From NCBI GenBank assembly GCA_029851415.1, contig CM056744.1, positions 13,895,268-13,959,267 on the forward strand: DNA of 64,000 nt. The letters are read 5' to 3'. Shown here piece after piece: positions 1 to 12,757 of the stretch; position 1 is the stretch's first letter; each line of letters opens with the position of its first letter. Below the pieces are notes generated by a model. The model ran no database searches. It had not been told where the DNA came from and was given only the letters and a program-made list of their open reading frames with translations. Source of the stretch: Eretmocerus hayati (Eukaryota; Arthropoda; Insecta; Hymenoptera; Aphelinidae). A program made the position numbers and the translations under genes.

Positions 1-2160
1 GAGAGCATCCGTCTCGCACTAGAATGAAGCTCACTGGAAGAGAGTGTGCTTTAATTACACTGCTTTAAATTACAAGAAATGATGAATACTCTTGGCCTCT
101 AAGAATATCATCAGCTCTTTTATAGTCAAATGAGCTTTCCTTTTCTAATTCAAATTGTCTTTTAAACAGTTAAGAATAATTTAATTGAGTCGAATCGTTT
201 CGAAAAAGTTATAATTCTTCTTTAGAAGTTATTCTTTTTTTATTTTCATCTTTGTGATCTGGGACTATAATCTTTCCAATGATTCCAAGTTGTGATTTTT
301 ATTCAGGAAAGTCGAAATTCTCCTAGAGAAAGATGTACATTGATATACGCAGCCGTGACAAGCATGAGACGATCTGTCACTCCATTTTGATAAAAAGTCA
401 TTATTCCTATTCTGAAGCTTATACATTCCTTTGCGCATTATAGAGAAAATCCGCGATGAATTTCTTGTGTTTCTATCGCAATAAACAAAGAATTGACAAT
501 TGCATATCCATTTACATGAATAGGGGAGTTCAAGGGATCCTTTTCAACCGTCAAGAAACAATACTACTCGTGGTATGTTCTCACCGCACTCCGGGGATGT
601 ACAGTTGGTGTCAAACAATTGTTTCCACCAAACATGAAAACAAACTCGATATTTTACCTCTAAACCCATAGAGTATGTTGTGCTAGTTTTCATGAATCAC
701 GGAGAGAATCGGTTGATGCAAACACTCGCTATGGTTCAAAAAACTGCCTAAAATTTCTTGAACTCCATATTCGAAAAAGCCTCAGAATATTCAGTCTATT
801 TTGCTAAACAGCAAGTCCAAAGCAATTTCAAGCAATACATTTAGATGTGGATACTAAATATCCTGTACATCGTCAGAAATGCACCAAAACCTGATGGGAT
901 TCACGATGCATTCCAAATAAAAGATCTTGTGTATTTCGTGTAGCGCGTCTAGGCATACAATTCTGTTTCTCACATATTCAGAAAAGCTATCTATGAAATT
1001 TCAGACATATACATCGACTTTTGGCACCATTTCCCCTTTTGCGGTTGAAAGCCGAAAGTTTGAGAGATTTCCCCATATGCATTAATTAATGTTAATGAGA
1101 CACAATCTATTCTACTAGGAATGAGTGAGAGGATGGAATAATGAAGAGAACTACTCCTCGGCTAGGGATTGGCTTCCAATCTTCTGATTACCTAGAACTT
1201 ACTCCATAAAAAAAGCTTGGATTGGCTACGTTTGGAATTCGATGTACTTTGCAGGCCTCATTATGTACAAAATCGTTCACATGAGTGAACCTTGTTTCCT
1301 TTCTGCAATTTTTACTAGGTACCAATCCGAGCGTCCTGTGCGGGGGGGGGGGGGGGTGGAGAGTACACAAGAGCAGGAACTCAAAGTCCCTGAAATTATA
1401 CTTGACTATGGAATGAGACCTCTCCAAGTTCAATGCGCTCACTTTTGGAACTTCATTTCTTCGGCCATTCGACAGATTCAGAAAATTTGATTCTTTAAGA
1501 AGGCTTTGAAAGAGTTTCTCTTATCGCAACCATCCCAGAGAATTGATATATGAATAAGAAACAGTATCCCAATCTCTAATAGACTTGGGCTCTTTTCAAT
1601 TAGTCTTTTTAATTTTAGTGGAGTTATGCGTGAATTTTCTATCACATAACTCAAACATCTGTGATACTTTTAAGTAGAAATCTCGTCAATCCGCGCGTGT
1701 TCTTCACTAATTACTAGTTTGGGCTATCAGCTACCCGTTGAGATCGAGAGTGACTCCCCCCGATTACCCCGCGCTTACCTGAATCTCATCGCAACGGCGT
1801 GGCGTCGCGGAAAATTATTTTCTCTTCTTAATTGCAACCAATACTTGCATGAATGATAAAATGCAATATCTTGACTTTTATGCATCTTATGATGTTTTGA
1901 AATGGCTAGTTACTTACTGTGATAATTGCAATGTCCTTGACAAAAGTGACAAATTTTATAACTTTGACATGTATATTGCGAGTGACAAATGTTCCGTATG
2001 TAACAGTATTTTCAATTTTTAGCCATTGGGCAAATAAAGGATGTTAATCAATTAATCAATCCTCGAGGAAGTTGATTTTGGACCAAAGAGAGCAGACTTA
2101 TTAACGCAGTCAATGCGAAAGCGAAATCGCAATTTCGGTCTAGATTGCGAGAAAGTGCAA
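1..2160. other. No gene recognised; intergenic DNA
   Basis: I see no coding region with recognisable homology here. There are only short open frames of 60-85 codons on both strands, without conserved motifs. The one notable feature is a run of 15 G at 1342-1356. The stretch is AT-rich with scattered short repeats and reads as ordinary intergenic insect DNA. Confidence 0.5.
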
Positions 2161-2163
2161 ATG

Positions 2164-2674
2164 CCCGTGTAAAAATGAAAAGGACGTGGTCCCGCGGGAC
2201 CATGTCCCTCGGGGGGACGTGGACCCGCGGGATCACGTCCATCAGAAAGACGTGCTCACGTACCTCTCAGGGACATGATCCCGCGGGACCACGTCCCTCT
2301 CGGGGACACGATCCCGCGGGACCACGTCCCTCATCAGGATGGGGTTTTGCGCAATCGGGGACTGAAAAACTTCGAAAAGAAGGAACACAAGAATAAGATC
2401 GCAAAGGAATGAATGAGAGTGAGGAGGGCTAATGGAATTAAAAGAATAAATGATAGTTAGGCTAGCTGTGGAAATCCATTCACGTAATGGACGGAGGCTA
2501 ATGAATCGAAGAGAATTTTTCGAGTTACTTTCAGAACTTCATTTGTAGTGCTGTCAGCATGGATGCATGAGGGAATGGTTTTAATGTTACATAAACATTT
2601 CCATTCTATTACAAGTTCACATCATCATTTTATCGAATACATCTAAGGGTTTAGAGGACAAAAACAATCTATCT
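2164..2674 (+). repeat. Left arm of 0.5-kb inverted repeat with CCGCGG tandem units
   Basis: This arm matches 9643-10148 as a reverse complement over its full length. The outer part (about 2180-2340) is a tandem array of roughly 38-bp units, each containing the 12-bp palindrome GTCCCGCGGGAC or a variant, with GC content far above the surroundings. The inner part is an AT-rich 330-bp unique sequence. The outer boundary is CCCGTGTAAAAATGAAAAGG. The pair may be the terminal inverted repeats of a DNA element of about 8 kb, or two copies of one repeat in opposite orientation. I found no convincing target-site duplication, so the second reading stays open. Confidence 0.8.
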
Positions 2675-5600
2675 TCATTAGAATTTATTAGATGTAAGTG
2701 CTATAATTTCCTATGGAGGAGCATACATTCTTATGACAGGATTTACTGACGCTGAAGCATTGAAAAATATCCTAATACAGCCAAGCTGATTCTAAAGAGT
2801 CTCAATATGGGATTTTGATTCGAACAATTATGACTGAAGCTCCCATTTGAGTTGCCATTTCTCTTCTGAGCGAGATAGAGGTCACGTTCACGATCGCTTG
2901 ACCCTTCTCATCACGGGTTGAATGATGAAAATTCCTGTTTTGTATCGTCAAATAGGACTTCTATCAGCTTGCCTCTGACTTGAGACTCGTCTTTGGAAAT
3001 GTTGACACTTATTTGGGGGGGGGGGGGGGCTAGTTCGAGAGGAGACTCAACAAGGTTTTGGTGTGCATCAGTTCAGATAGAAGTGCATGCGAGCAAGACC
3101 AATGTTTTTATTCTTAGCAAAAAGTCGGAAAAAGGTGTATCTAACGTGACTCACCTAGATTATTCTAGATTATTGTTTGAACTCGTAGGACTAGTATCAA
3201 AGAGCATTTTCTCACAGTTTTGGGGAATGGGAACGAAGAGCGATTATTTAAAATCGAGCTTGTAGGATTGCGTTTTCACGAAATCAATCGACTTCAATCG
3301 TGATTCCGACTGTAATTCTTGAAAGAGATAGATGATCGACGTTCACCAGTAATTAACTTGTGGGCCTTTTCAGCACCTTTTATGATGACTATTCATGAAA
3401 GAAAACGTCCACGTCGCTTCTGTTTCGAGATGTCAAAATATGATTGTTCTCTCAGTTTTTGAGCTCAAAAATTCTGATTCGCCAAGACAGACCCATCTTT
3501 GTCGCTATTCCCCTAAAAAATACCAAATCCAGACTGTGCCACCTTTAGGCTGATCCAATCAGTTTTAGTTTTTCAGAAAGTATTCGAAAAACGTCTTGAA
3601 AATACGCATGAATTATCCACTCGTGGAACCTCTGCGAGCTCTCCGGGCTACTCCAAGGAAATTTGCCTACAACTTCCTTGACCTATGAGTATTTTGATTT
3701 CTCAAAGATATTTCTCATTTATTTGGCAGATAATTATCTCGCTCCGCAGCAATTTTCAGCCAGTCCTTGGGCTCATTGAGCTTTGTACGGCGTTTTCTTG
3801 AGAGCTGAAAAATCTTGATGAACAAGAAGTCACGTCTCTTTTCTTTCAAGATACGTTGGCAAAACCTTGGAAGCTCTCACCAACGTGTTTTTCGAATCGT
3901 TTTTGATGAATGAATCATATCATTTATGCATCCTCTAATCGTCAAAAAGATTTAACTAGCAATAGAATAATTTCAAGTCAATACTGAATCAGTACTCAGC
4001 ATTGCCTGAGCGTGCGTGATTTCCTACGCCTCCAAAATTATTATTATTGATCAATAGCCATCGTCACTTCCTTCAAGATAATTCCTTGCAGGGGTCGAAT
4101 GATGCAGTACAACCGAAAATATAGTTGTTGTGATTTGAGACAATATTCAAAGTACCAAATGCGCGGGCCCGGAAAGTGTTCGACGATTTCTGCAATCATT
4201 GCGAGCGTGCATTTCCGCTACGACTCCATTGAATTGACTTCAATAAGTGTTCGTCCCGAAGAAAATTGAAGCAGTCATCAATCACAATGAGTCACAAAAA
4301 ATCAATCAACTCGAAGTGAAGTGGAGAAACTCTACAAAAGGAGAGCAAAAAAGTTTTACAAGCAGATTCATTCAAACACTCAGGATTCTTCTTCATAAAG
4401 AATCGTGGCCTCTTGAGCCTAAGGCTCTGACGCATCACAACATTTTTTGACTGGCCTTAGCTTTTCTTAAATCTCATCACAAGAACTGTAGCACAGCTTG
4501 AAACTTATTTGAACTTCCATAGATATCCTGATCTTACTAAACGAAATATTCTACTCTTACTAGGGTTGGCTTTTATTTTTCGATTGGAAATTGAGGTTTA
4601 TCCTTGAACCTCTAATTTAGATGCATCTCCACATTTTCCCACGTACCTCGCAGTTTATTTTGAGGCATTTGTAACGAGTTTTGGTGTTAAACCACGATAT
4701 AGAATATGAAGTTGAACTTGAATTAGGAAAAATGTATCCACACTCAGCTTGCAAGCTCATTCGGAGCTCTAATATAATTCAGAGTGAAACTTTCCTTGGA
4801 AATCCCAGTTTCTTGAAGAAGTAAGATAAATAAGGATCCGATCATAATCCCATCGCTCAGTTAATCCAGAAGGAAATTTTACAGGTGACTTGAATTCATA
4901 TCATGAGGAAGTCGTAGAATAAGATATTTGTGTATGAAGAGATACATTTTCGGGAAACTGTTGGAATTTTAGTTCGAACATTTCGTAAGCTGAGAACGAG
5001 TCGAAAGGGTGAGTTAGGGGATGAGTGCTCTCATCTTCTGATGACTAGAGTAGAGTCTGTAAATAAGTCCTGTAAATTTCAAAGTGAAATGTTGGATGAT
5101 CAGAGAAGGGGTTGGTCTTGTAGAAATACAACACATACGACATAACTCTAGGGAGATGAGTTTCCTATTGATTTGGGAGGGTACTGAGGCAAGAAGTATT
5201 CCCTGAAATCGATATCATTCAACACGAAGAATGAGATTATCCAAGTTCCGCGAGAGTGAAAGAGATTTTATTGAAGAAGATATTTGATGGATTGGAACTA
5301 TTCATGGAAGATTTGTGGTATTGAAAATATCGCTTTCCTCTTGTAAGGACCTATATTGAGCCTTGTGTAGGCCCTGAGGCCTATGTCTCTGGGCTCCGGA
5401 AGGATTGAATATATCAGAAACTCTCAGACTCAAATCTCAAGAGACCTGACGAGAAATTCGAGTTGAGTAGTTCTTTGGAACGACATTTGACAAGTAATGT
5501 CCTAAATGGTATAATGTATCCTAAAATCAATCTTCTTTAATCACATCAGAATATGATGACATACTTGATTAGATGTATTGAAAAAAAAATTATTATGAGA

Positions 5601-5998
5601 ATTTTCAATCTCAGGTATGATAAAAAAATCAGTCATCTCTCTTGAAGTCGGGACTGAAGTCTCATACGACCGACAGCAATCTCTAATCGGGACAAAGCTG
5701 GGAATATCTCTTTCCCGATCCCTCCGTTCCCCTCAAAATATGATCTAAGGACAATCAAAGCTATTTGTACACAATGAGAAGTTACATCTGTATCGATTTC
5801 AGATTCTTGATGAAGGGCATGTGGGTGCCGTGCAACCCGGGAATTATATTTTATTTACATGTAACTCAAAAATTCGATGATACAAAGTTTGAGACGCGTT
5901 GTTTACTACTTATTATCATACAAATTGTGGTGGGAAACTCGTCATTTGTTACCAATCACAAGACTGTGGGTAATGAACGAGAATAACTTGCCCTTGGG
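2675..5998. other. No gene recognised between inverted repeat arms
   Basis: This is AT-rich DNA with no recognisable gene. It contains a 15-G run at 3015-3029 and short open frames that lack conserved motifs. If the bracketing arms are transposon ends, this would be element interior, but no transposase motif could be read. Confidence 0.45.
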
Positions 5999-6000
5999 TA

Positions 6001-7450
6001 CACTACCGGTCAAAAGTTTGTGCACACCTGAAAAACAAAATTTCGACTTTACTCACTCAACTGCTCGGATCTCCTTGGTCCAAATTAACTCTACTTAGGC
6101 TCATTTTGCAGCTTTTCTCAAGCACTTTGAGAGCTATTTGGTATTTTTTCTGCCCAGCTCAATAAATTCTTGCAAAATCAATCTGAAGCCTTGTAGAATT
6201 TCACAAAAAACGGGTCATCGCGCAGACCCCCAAAAGTCTGGCGGAAATCGGTGGATTTAGATGATTCAAAAAGCATCTAAAAGTAGAAGTCAAGAGCTTC
6301 AAAATCCGTCCTTAGAAGTTATTCTAGCTTGTTTCTGGTCCGAGCTGTGACTGATCTTGTAAGGGCAGATTTTTCTCGAAAAAAGACCAGTCATTGAGAG
6401 ATTACACCGGCACATAATAGTAAAGTATCTGTACTTTTGACCAGACCTACTTTTCTTTATGTATTTTAGCACGCTGAATCCGAATCCGAGGTCGGTTAGG
6501 CCCGTTCCTATCTTGATTTCGAGAAAATCGTGGAAAATTCGGTGGAGATCGTGGAAATAGCACAGAATATCACGATTTTCTCAAAAACAAGAGGTAGCCG
6601 GGCCAAACCGACCCCGGATTCTGATTCAGCGTACCAAATTACATGAAGAAAAGTAAGTCTGGCCCAAAGTACCGATACTTCTGACCAGGCCTACTGTCCT
6701 GTATGTATTTTGGCACGCTGACACCGAATCCGAGGTCGGTTCGGCCCGGCTACCTATTGTTTTCGAGAAAATCGAGCTATTCTGTGCTATTTTCATATTT
6801 TTCACGATTTTCTCGAAAACAAGATAGGAACGGGCCTAACTGACCTCGGATTCGGATTCAGCGTACCAAAATACATAAAGAAAAGAAGCTCTGGTCAAAA
6901 GTACAGATACTTTTTTTTTGTGTGCCGGTGTTATGAACAGACTCATTTTTTACAGGTATAAGCACTGGTATTGGTTCCTCTCAACAACAGTATGCAATAA
7001 CTTGGAAAAACTTAGAGGAATACCACAGTAAGCCCGACTTTTTCACTTTTCGTGGTTTTTGGGACTCTTCTCGAGACAAATCTTCCATTACAAAAACAGT
7101 CACAGCTCGGACCAGGAATATCCTGAAATATTTTCTAAAAACGGGGTCTGAAGCTCTTGGCTCTCACTTTGAGATACTCTTTGAATCATCTGAATCCATT
7201 AATTTTCGCCAGACTTGCGGAGGTTTGCATAATGACCCAATTTCCATAAGATTCTACAAGGCTTCAGATTGATTTTGCGAAAATCTATTGAGCTGCGCAG
7301 AAAAAATACCAAATAGCTCTCAAAACGCTTGAAAAAACTTATAAAATGAGCCTAAGTAGAGTTATTTTGGACCAAGGAGATCACGAGCAGTCGAGTGAGC
7401 GAAATCAAAATTTTCTTTTTTAGGTGTGCACAAACTTTTGACCGGTAGAA
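6001..7450. mobile_element. Tc1/mariner-like fold-back element with long terminal inverted repeats
   Basis: The element is flanked by TA on both sides (5999-6000 and 7451-7452). It starts CACTACCGGTCAAAAGTTTG and ends with a close reverse complement of this, a sequence of the kind seen at Tc1-family ends. The inverted repeats are unusually long, about 400 bp each (6001-6400 and about 7020-7450). There is no open frame for a transposase, so it is non-autonomous. A second fold-back element sits in its centre. The TA duplication and the end sequence support the Tc1/mariner assignment; the exact family is not known. Confidence 0.75.
6405..6931. mobile_element. Nested TA-flanked fold-back MITE made of two palindromic halves
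   Basis: The ends are CACCGGCACA and its reverse complement TGTGCCGGTG, flanked by TA at 6403-6404 and 932-933 of the next block (6932-6933). Inside, sequences such as GACCTCGGATTCGGATTCAG and their complements alternate, so each half is itself a hairpin and the whole folds again. It lies in the centre of the 6001-7450 element, which implies later insertion. Confidence 0.7.
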
Positions 7451-7762
7451 TACTTCCTGAATTTATAAATCGGCACACTTTCATTCACAAGTATCTCAAA
7501 ATCTTTTCCAATTTGGACTGAAGGATGAGTCATCCAGGTCAAGTTGGATGATCATAAAGCCTAAATAACTCGTCGTTTAGCCTAAATTGGGGAAGATTTT
7601 GAGATTTTTGTGAACAAAGTTCAACGTGCACCGCGCCGCATCGCCTTACGATTCATTATCCGACTCCGGAGAAGTCCCACCATTTCGCATCACTCAGATG
7701 ACCACGTGTAGCGATATCCGTGTCGAAATGAACAAATTCTTTAAAAGTCAGATCATTCTCAA

Positions 7763-8722
7763 GGGGAAAAATAAGTCTCGTTGAAAGTCTTGTTTGAAAT
7801 CTTGTTTATGGGACTTATGAAGACTTTCGCAAGACTTCTAAGTCTTGGAGAAAGTCTTGGATAGGATATTTTGGTGGATGTCTGGAAAATTTTCAAGAAA
7901 ACTGTCGACGGATGACATGAAACATCATGACTTCAATCCCATGTTCACGAGAAAATCTATTTCAGCATATCATTACACCCGCGGCTCTTCACTTTTTGCA
8001 TGATTTTTCGAAAAGAACTCACGCCTTGGCATTAGCCACAGGTAAGTAATCTAAGTTTCCTGGAAAATGAGACTACTCTCAGAAAAAAGCCGATAGAGTT
8101 GGATTTCCAAATTGAATGTCATGCCTACGATAGGGCTCTGATTGGCAAAATCTCCGAGTAAGCTCATTTCAGTGACTGCGTAGCACTTTTGAATGTGAGA
8201 TGTTCTCGGTAGTACTGACCCCTACTGATGTGACTCATCACTTACTGCTCAGAAAAATTCACAAAGATAATCTCACTGTCTTTCGCATTCCCAGTTATGT
8301 TTGTAACGATATAAAGGCTCCAGGTTTTTACCAAGCGCGTTCATACGCAGGATATGTTTAATTGAGACAAGTCAATACCTTGGATGGCTGTACACCAGTT
8401 AGTGAGTCTTTGCATTTACTCACCGGAGACTGATGCCGAGGCGTAAGTTCATTCCAAAACATAATGCAGAAAGACAAGAGCCGGGTGTGATGATATGCTC
8501 AGTTAGATTTTTCCATGGACATAGGATTAAACTCATACCTTCTGCGCCTCTCTGACACAGTCTCCTTGAGTTCTTCAGACATACACCAGTTATATCCTCT
8601 TCAAGATTGCCCGCAAGAGATTCTCCAAAACTTTGAAGCCTTGCGGAAGTCTTGATGAGGCCCATACCCAAGACTTCTGCAAGACTGTTAAAAAGGCTTT
8701 TAACAATAAGACTTATTTCCCT
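7763..8722. mobile_element. Inverted-repeat element with repeated AAGTCTTG motif
   Basis: About 110 bp at 7763-7875 is matched in reverse complement by 8615-8722, with many copies of the core AAGTCTTG in both arms. The interior is about 740 bp and holds no recognisable protein. A 111-codon open frame on the minus strand runs through the right arm and is probably chance. It looks like a non-autonomous DNA element; no target duplication was identified. Confidence 0.55.
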
Positions 8723-8817
8723 TCTCGGGGACACACAAAGCTCTTGACACAGCATCCCAATTTCCGATCGTTTGAAAATCCGAGCTTGAGAGTTTTCGGT
8801 TTAGATAATTTATATAA

Positions 8818-8962
8818 AATTGATTAATTTTTCGAGGTAGGGAGTTTTCATTCCACCATCTATCTTCTCGAGGTAGAGAGTTTTCCCAAGAGCCTGGTCT
8901 TTTACTTCGAGCTAGGGGGTTTTTCGAGTTAGGGAATTTTGACTTAGAGCGTCTCTACTGTA
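8818..8962 (-). mobile_element. Terminus resembling a pogo/Tigger-type transposon end
   Basis: Read on the minus strand, the sequence begins TA-CAGTAGAGACGCTCTAAG and continues with several spaced copies of a TCGAG-TAGGGAG-TTTT motif. Ends of the form CAGT-GAGAC-followed by TCGA-rich sequence are typical of Tigger/pogo elements. I did not find the opposite end or a transposase, so this is probably a solo or truncated end. Confidence 0.4.
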
Positions 8963-9642
8963 TGCTCTTTTCATATTATATCTACGGGGTAATGATGAGA
9001 ACATTTTCCAAGGGATTTTCCCCAGACTCTCTGTGTCATCTCCGAGGAATGACTAGCTAGAATTCTCCAAAAATATACACATATACATATACATTCCATA
9101 CAGAAATATACATAAATGTATGTGATAGTATTAACGTCTAGAACTCGTCTGATATGATCTTTAGTTCTCCGAACCATGATGGAAAAATTCAAGAATGATG
9201 TGGAAAGTAACCATAGAGACACAACGGATATCCATGGAGAGTTGTATCTCTATGAAAGTATACCACATCTTGTTTTTTCCCACAGACAGGTCGTACAGCA
9301 TCAGAGAATCTTCAGGAAAATAGCAATAAATTCAGAGATATTTCGAGATAGTCTCGGAGCAAAGGAAGGTTATTCAAGGACTACTTCTTATCGTTTTGCA
9401 TTCAGCAGTTCAGTCCTGATATTGTTCAGTATCGAATAATTTATTGACTCATGTTCATTGAAAATTAGAATCAACTCGGCGATTGAATGAAGAAACATCT
9501 CGCTTCAAGTCAAATCTTCAGTCGATATTGGAGCAAAGAATCCTGAAGAACCGGGTGGCGACGCTGTGACACGAGCTTTGAGTCAGAAAACGACTCGTTT
9601 CGAGTAAAATTTCACTTGAATACTTTTAGAGAGATGCGGATG

Positions 9643-10148
9643 GATTATTTTTGTCCTCTAAACCCTTAGATGTATTCGATAAAATGATGATGTGAACTTG
9701 TAATAGAATGGAAATGTTCATGTAACATTAAAACCATTCCCTCATACATCCATGCTGACAGCACTACAAATGAAGTTCTGAAAGTAACTCGAAAAATTCT
9801 CTTCGATTCATTAGCCTCCGTCCATTACGTGAATGGATTTCCACAGCTAGCCTAACTATCATTTATTCTTTTAATTCCATTAGCCCTTCTCACTCTCATT
9901 CATTCCTTTGCGATCTTATTCTTGTCTTCCTTCTTTTTGAAGTTTTTCAGTCCCCGATTGCGCAAAACCCCATCCTGATGAGGGACGTGGTCCCGCGGGA
10001 TCGTGTCCCCGAGAGGGACGTGGTCCCGCGGGATCATGTCCCTGAGAGGTACGTGGTCACGTCTTTCTGATGGATGTGATCCCGCGGGTCCACGTCCCCC
10101 TGAGGGACATGGTCCCGCGGGACCACGTCCTTTTCATTTTTACACGGG
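9643..10148 (-). repeat. Right arm of 0.5-kb inverted repeat with CCGCGG tandem units
   Basis: This is the reverse complement of 2164-2674, with only scattered substitutions that I can see and the same order of an AT-rich unique part and a GC-rich tandem array. The outer end (ACACGGG at 10142-10148) mirrors the outer end of the left arm. Similarity stops abruptly at both boundaries in both arms, as expected for a mobile or recently duplicated unit. Confidence 0.8.
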
Positions 10149-11689
10149 TGCCCATTTCCTCAGTTACGGAATCCAAACCGTTTGGAAATACATCATTTTG
10201 GCATACATATACAGTATTTGAACGACTTTTTGTAGGGCCCACCGGTGAAGCCCAAAAAAATTTCTAAAACGCTGAGAATATTCATCAAGGTGATAAAGGG
10301 TATGAATCAAATCGTCAAAGCCGATATTTGCAGCCTCTATAAGGACCTGTGCGGGTCCTGATGTGCTCTGATATCTGATCGAGGGATACAATAATCGTGA
10401 GCATATTTTTGCCGCGGTTGCAACTCACATACACTGCTGAGCCTGATCTTAGGCTGCAATTCATTTACGTGCTTCAAATGTCTGCAGCGCCCTGGTAGAA
10501 ATGGTAAGCATTTGTTGGCCAATAACTGGCCAAGTCGGATGGCCACTGGCCATGAATTGGCAAACTATGTAATGCTTTTTTGGCCAGTTTTTGGCCAATG
10601 GGATTATGCACGAATCTAATTCAGTGGTTTTTCGAATGGTTTCATAATGAATTTTGTCAATTGTATAAGCAATATCTATCTTTCCTGAAATTCCTAGCCG
10701 ATGAGCACCTCAAGCTTCAGAATATTATACAAATGAAGTTGAAGATCTTGATAGATATTGTCTTTCAGAACTACCGGGATTACAGCATTGTTTTATTATG
10801 AATATTCGCATGAAACTGTCAAAGACGTCGATAAAAAAATTGGAGGCGACGGTTCAAAAATTCTGGAAATGTTCATGAAGTTATCAGGATAGTATTTCAG
10901 GATATAAAATAGTGTTCACGAGAAAAAAATTTGACCGAAGAGTGTGGTGAGCTCAGATACTCAAAATGTCAAACATAACCTCAATACTCGTAATGTTGGA
11001 CTAATCTCAAAACAGCTCTGACTACAATTAAATATCAAAATTAAGGTTGGCTCTCACGCTTTCGATGATCAAATCTGGGCTTGGGGGTATTCGAAGACCC
11101 AAAAAGCAATTTTTTATATTGACATAATGATGAATTCCATTAATCAAAACGTCTGAGAAGATGTTTATCAATGATTTCACAAATCAATTGATAATCCAAT
11201 GATAAATAATGAAAAGTATCAAGCAAATCACCTTCAAAGATAAATTCTATCATTATCTCAACACAGAAGTTGCCTCCTGACCCTACAAATCAATACCCTC
11301 AAGCACAGATGTGTTCATCGACAGAGTCTGCGTCAACCTCAATTCTGGTATTCAGGTGCGTATTCAATGCTTTTTTGAGGTTAAGTTTGACATTTTGAGT
11401 ATATGTCGTAGGCCGATGGAGATTTTAGGACGATAGCTATCATCCTGGGACGATGGCTATCGGCCGGCCGATGGGATTCGTCGCGTGGCGAGAGGCTATC
11501 GGGCTGAATTTTTCAGGCCGATAGACGCGAGACTGAGAGAACGTCTATCGGCCCGACCCGTCCTCGCCTGATAGCTATCGTCCTAGCCTAATAGAGTCTG
11601 ATCAACTCCTGCTTGGCCGTGCATCTATGGGCTGGTGCTCTTCCAGGCCAATGGAATTCGCATTTTTTTCTCATCATCCTGTGTCAGTC

Positions 11690-11849
11690 TAGAAGTGGAC
11701 CGGTGTATAGGGTTTTTAAAAAATGTGGCTGTCAAGCTAATGCGAATCAGTGTACAACCAAACGATGTGCTTGTTTCAAATCAAAAGTTCTGTGCAATTT
11801 GAGGCGTCACAAAAGTTCTACTTGTTGTAACAAGCTAACTGAATCCTGA
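11690..11849 (+). pseudogene. C-terminal Cys-rich tail of a KRBA2/SCAND3-like transposase (remnant)
   Basis: The open frame ends in a cysteine-rich tail with the spacing KCGCQANANQCTTKRCACF, then more Cys residues up to a stop at 11847-11849. Such CxC-type tails end the integrase-like proteins called KRAB-A domain-containing 2-like or SCAND3-like in animal genomes, which derive from transposons. Only the tail is visible here; I see no DDE integrase core upstream, and the frame before it is not convincing. Its position just inside the left arm of the 11403-13100 element suggests that this was the element's own protein. The family name is from memory of the motif and is tentative. Confidence 0.5.
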
Positions 11850-11873
11850 CCCAGAGTATCACCTATTTCCCAC

Positions 11874-12497
11874 CGAACACCGTTCGTTCCCGAAACGTAC
11901 CGTAGAAAGTTCCCCTGGGGCTAATGCAACCTTCGCCGGGCGTTCCTACGACCCACTAGCAACTTGTACAAACGTCTGCGAGTGATTACGCATCCACAGC
12001 CTTGTGTATTGGTTCCCGGAACCTTTCCGTGGTTCCGCAATGGTTTTGTAATGGTTTTTCGTTGCAACCTAGAACTTGGAAATTTTTTGTTAAATAAATA
12101 AGCATATTGTTATTCTTTTTCTTCCCTTTGCAGGCTATTCAAGGACAGTCTCATTGTCTCCTACTAACGAGGTGACCGTGTTTGTGATCGAGCCCAGCCA
12201 AAGAGGTTGGACGAATAGCCTGCAAGGGAAAGAACAAAGAATAACAATTTTTTTATTTATTTGACAAAAAAATGTTCAAGTTCTAGGTTGCAACAAAGAA
12301 CCATTACAAAACCGTTGCGGAACCACGGCATGGTTCCGGGAACCAGTACACAACGTTGTACATACGTAGACGCTCGCAGACATTCGTACCGACCCACAAC
12401 GTCGCGCTGGTTGGTCGTAGGAACGCCCGGCGAAGGATGCATTAGTTCCGGGAGGAACCTTCCGCGATACGTTTCGGGAACGAATGGTGTTCACAGG
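11874..12497. mobile_element. Innermost fold-back element (near-complete palindrome)
   Basis: The left arm starts CGAACACCGTTCGTTCCCGA. It is matched in reverse complement by the right arm ending about 12497 over roughly 230 bp. The match continues through a second hairpin (TGCAGGCTATTC at 12131 with GAATAGCCTGCA at about 12216) with a loop of about 85 bp. It carries no coding capacity and interrupts the interior of the 11403-13100 element, so it is the youngest of the three nested structures. Confidence 0.75.
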
Positions 12498-12540
12498 GTT
12501 GTTTACATTGACATATTGTATCTGACTATGAATTATTTGA

Positions 12541-12757
12541 TTCAATAAATAGCCATCCATACACATGATTTAATTCTCTAAACCTATCCGGACTGACTCG
12601 AAACACTCAAGGTCCCATAATAATTATGTTGTTTAAGCAACTGATCCTTTCAATAAATAGCCATCAATACACATGATTTAATTCTCTAAACCTATCCGGG
12701 CTGACTCGAAACACTCAAGGTCCCATAATAATTATGTTGTTTAAGCAACTGATCCTT
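12541..12757. repeat. Tandem duplication of a 108-bp unit
   Basis: The sequence beginning TTCAATAAATAGCCATC at 12541 recurs at 12649 with about two differences over 108 bp. The unit ends at CTGATCCTT. The high identity points to a recent local duplication. Confidence 0.9.

Noticed and set aside
2185..2340. CRISPR-like array because of regularly spaced palindromic units
   Set aside because: The units are contiguous degenerate tandem repeats without unique spacers, in a eukaryotic context, and recur inverted at 10 kb.
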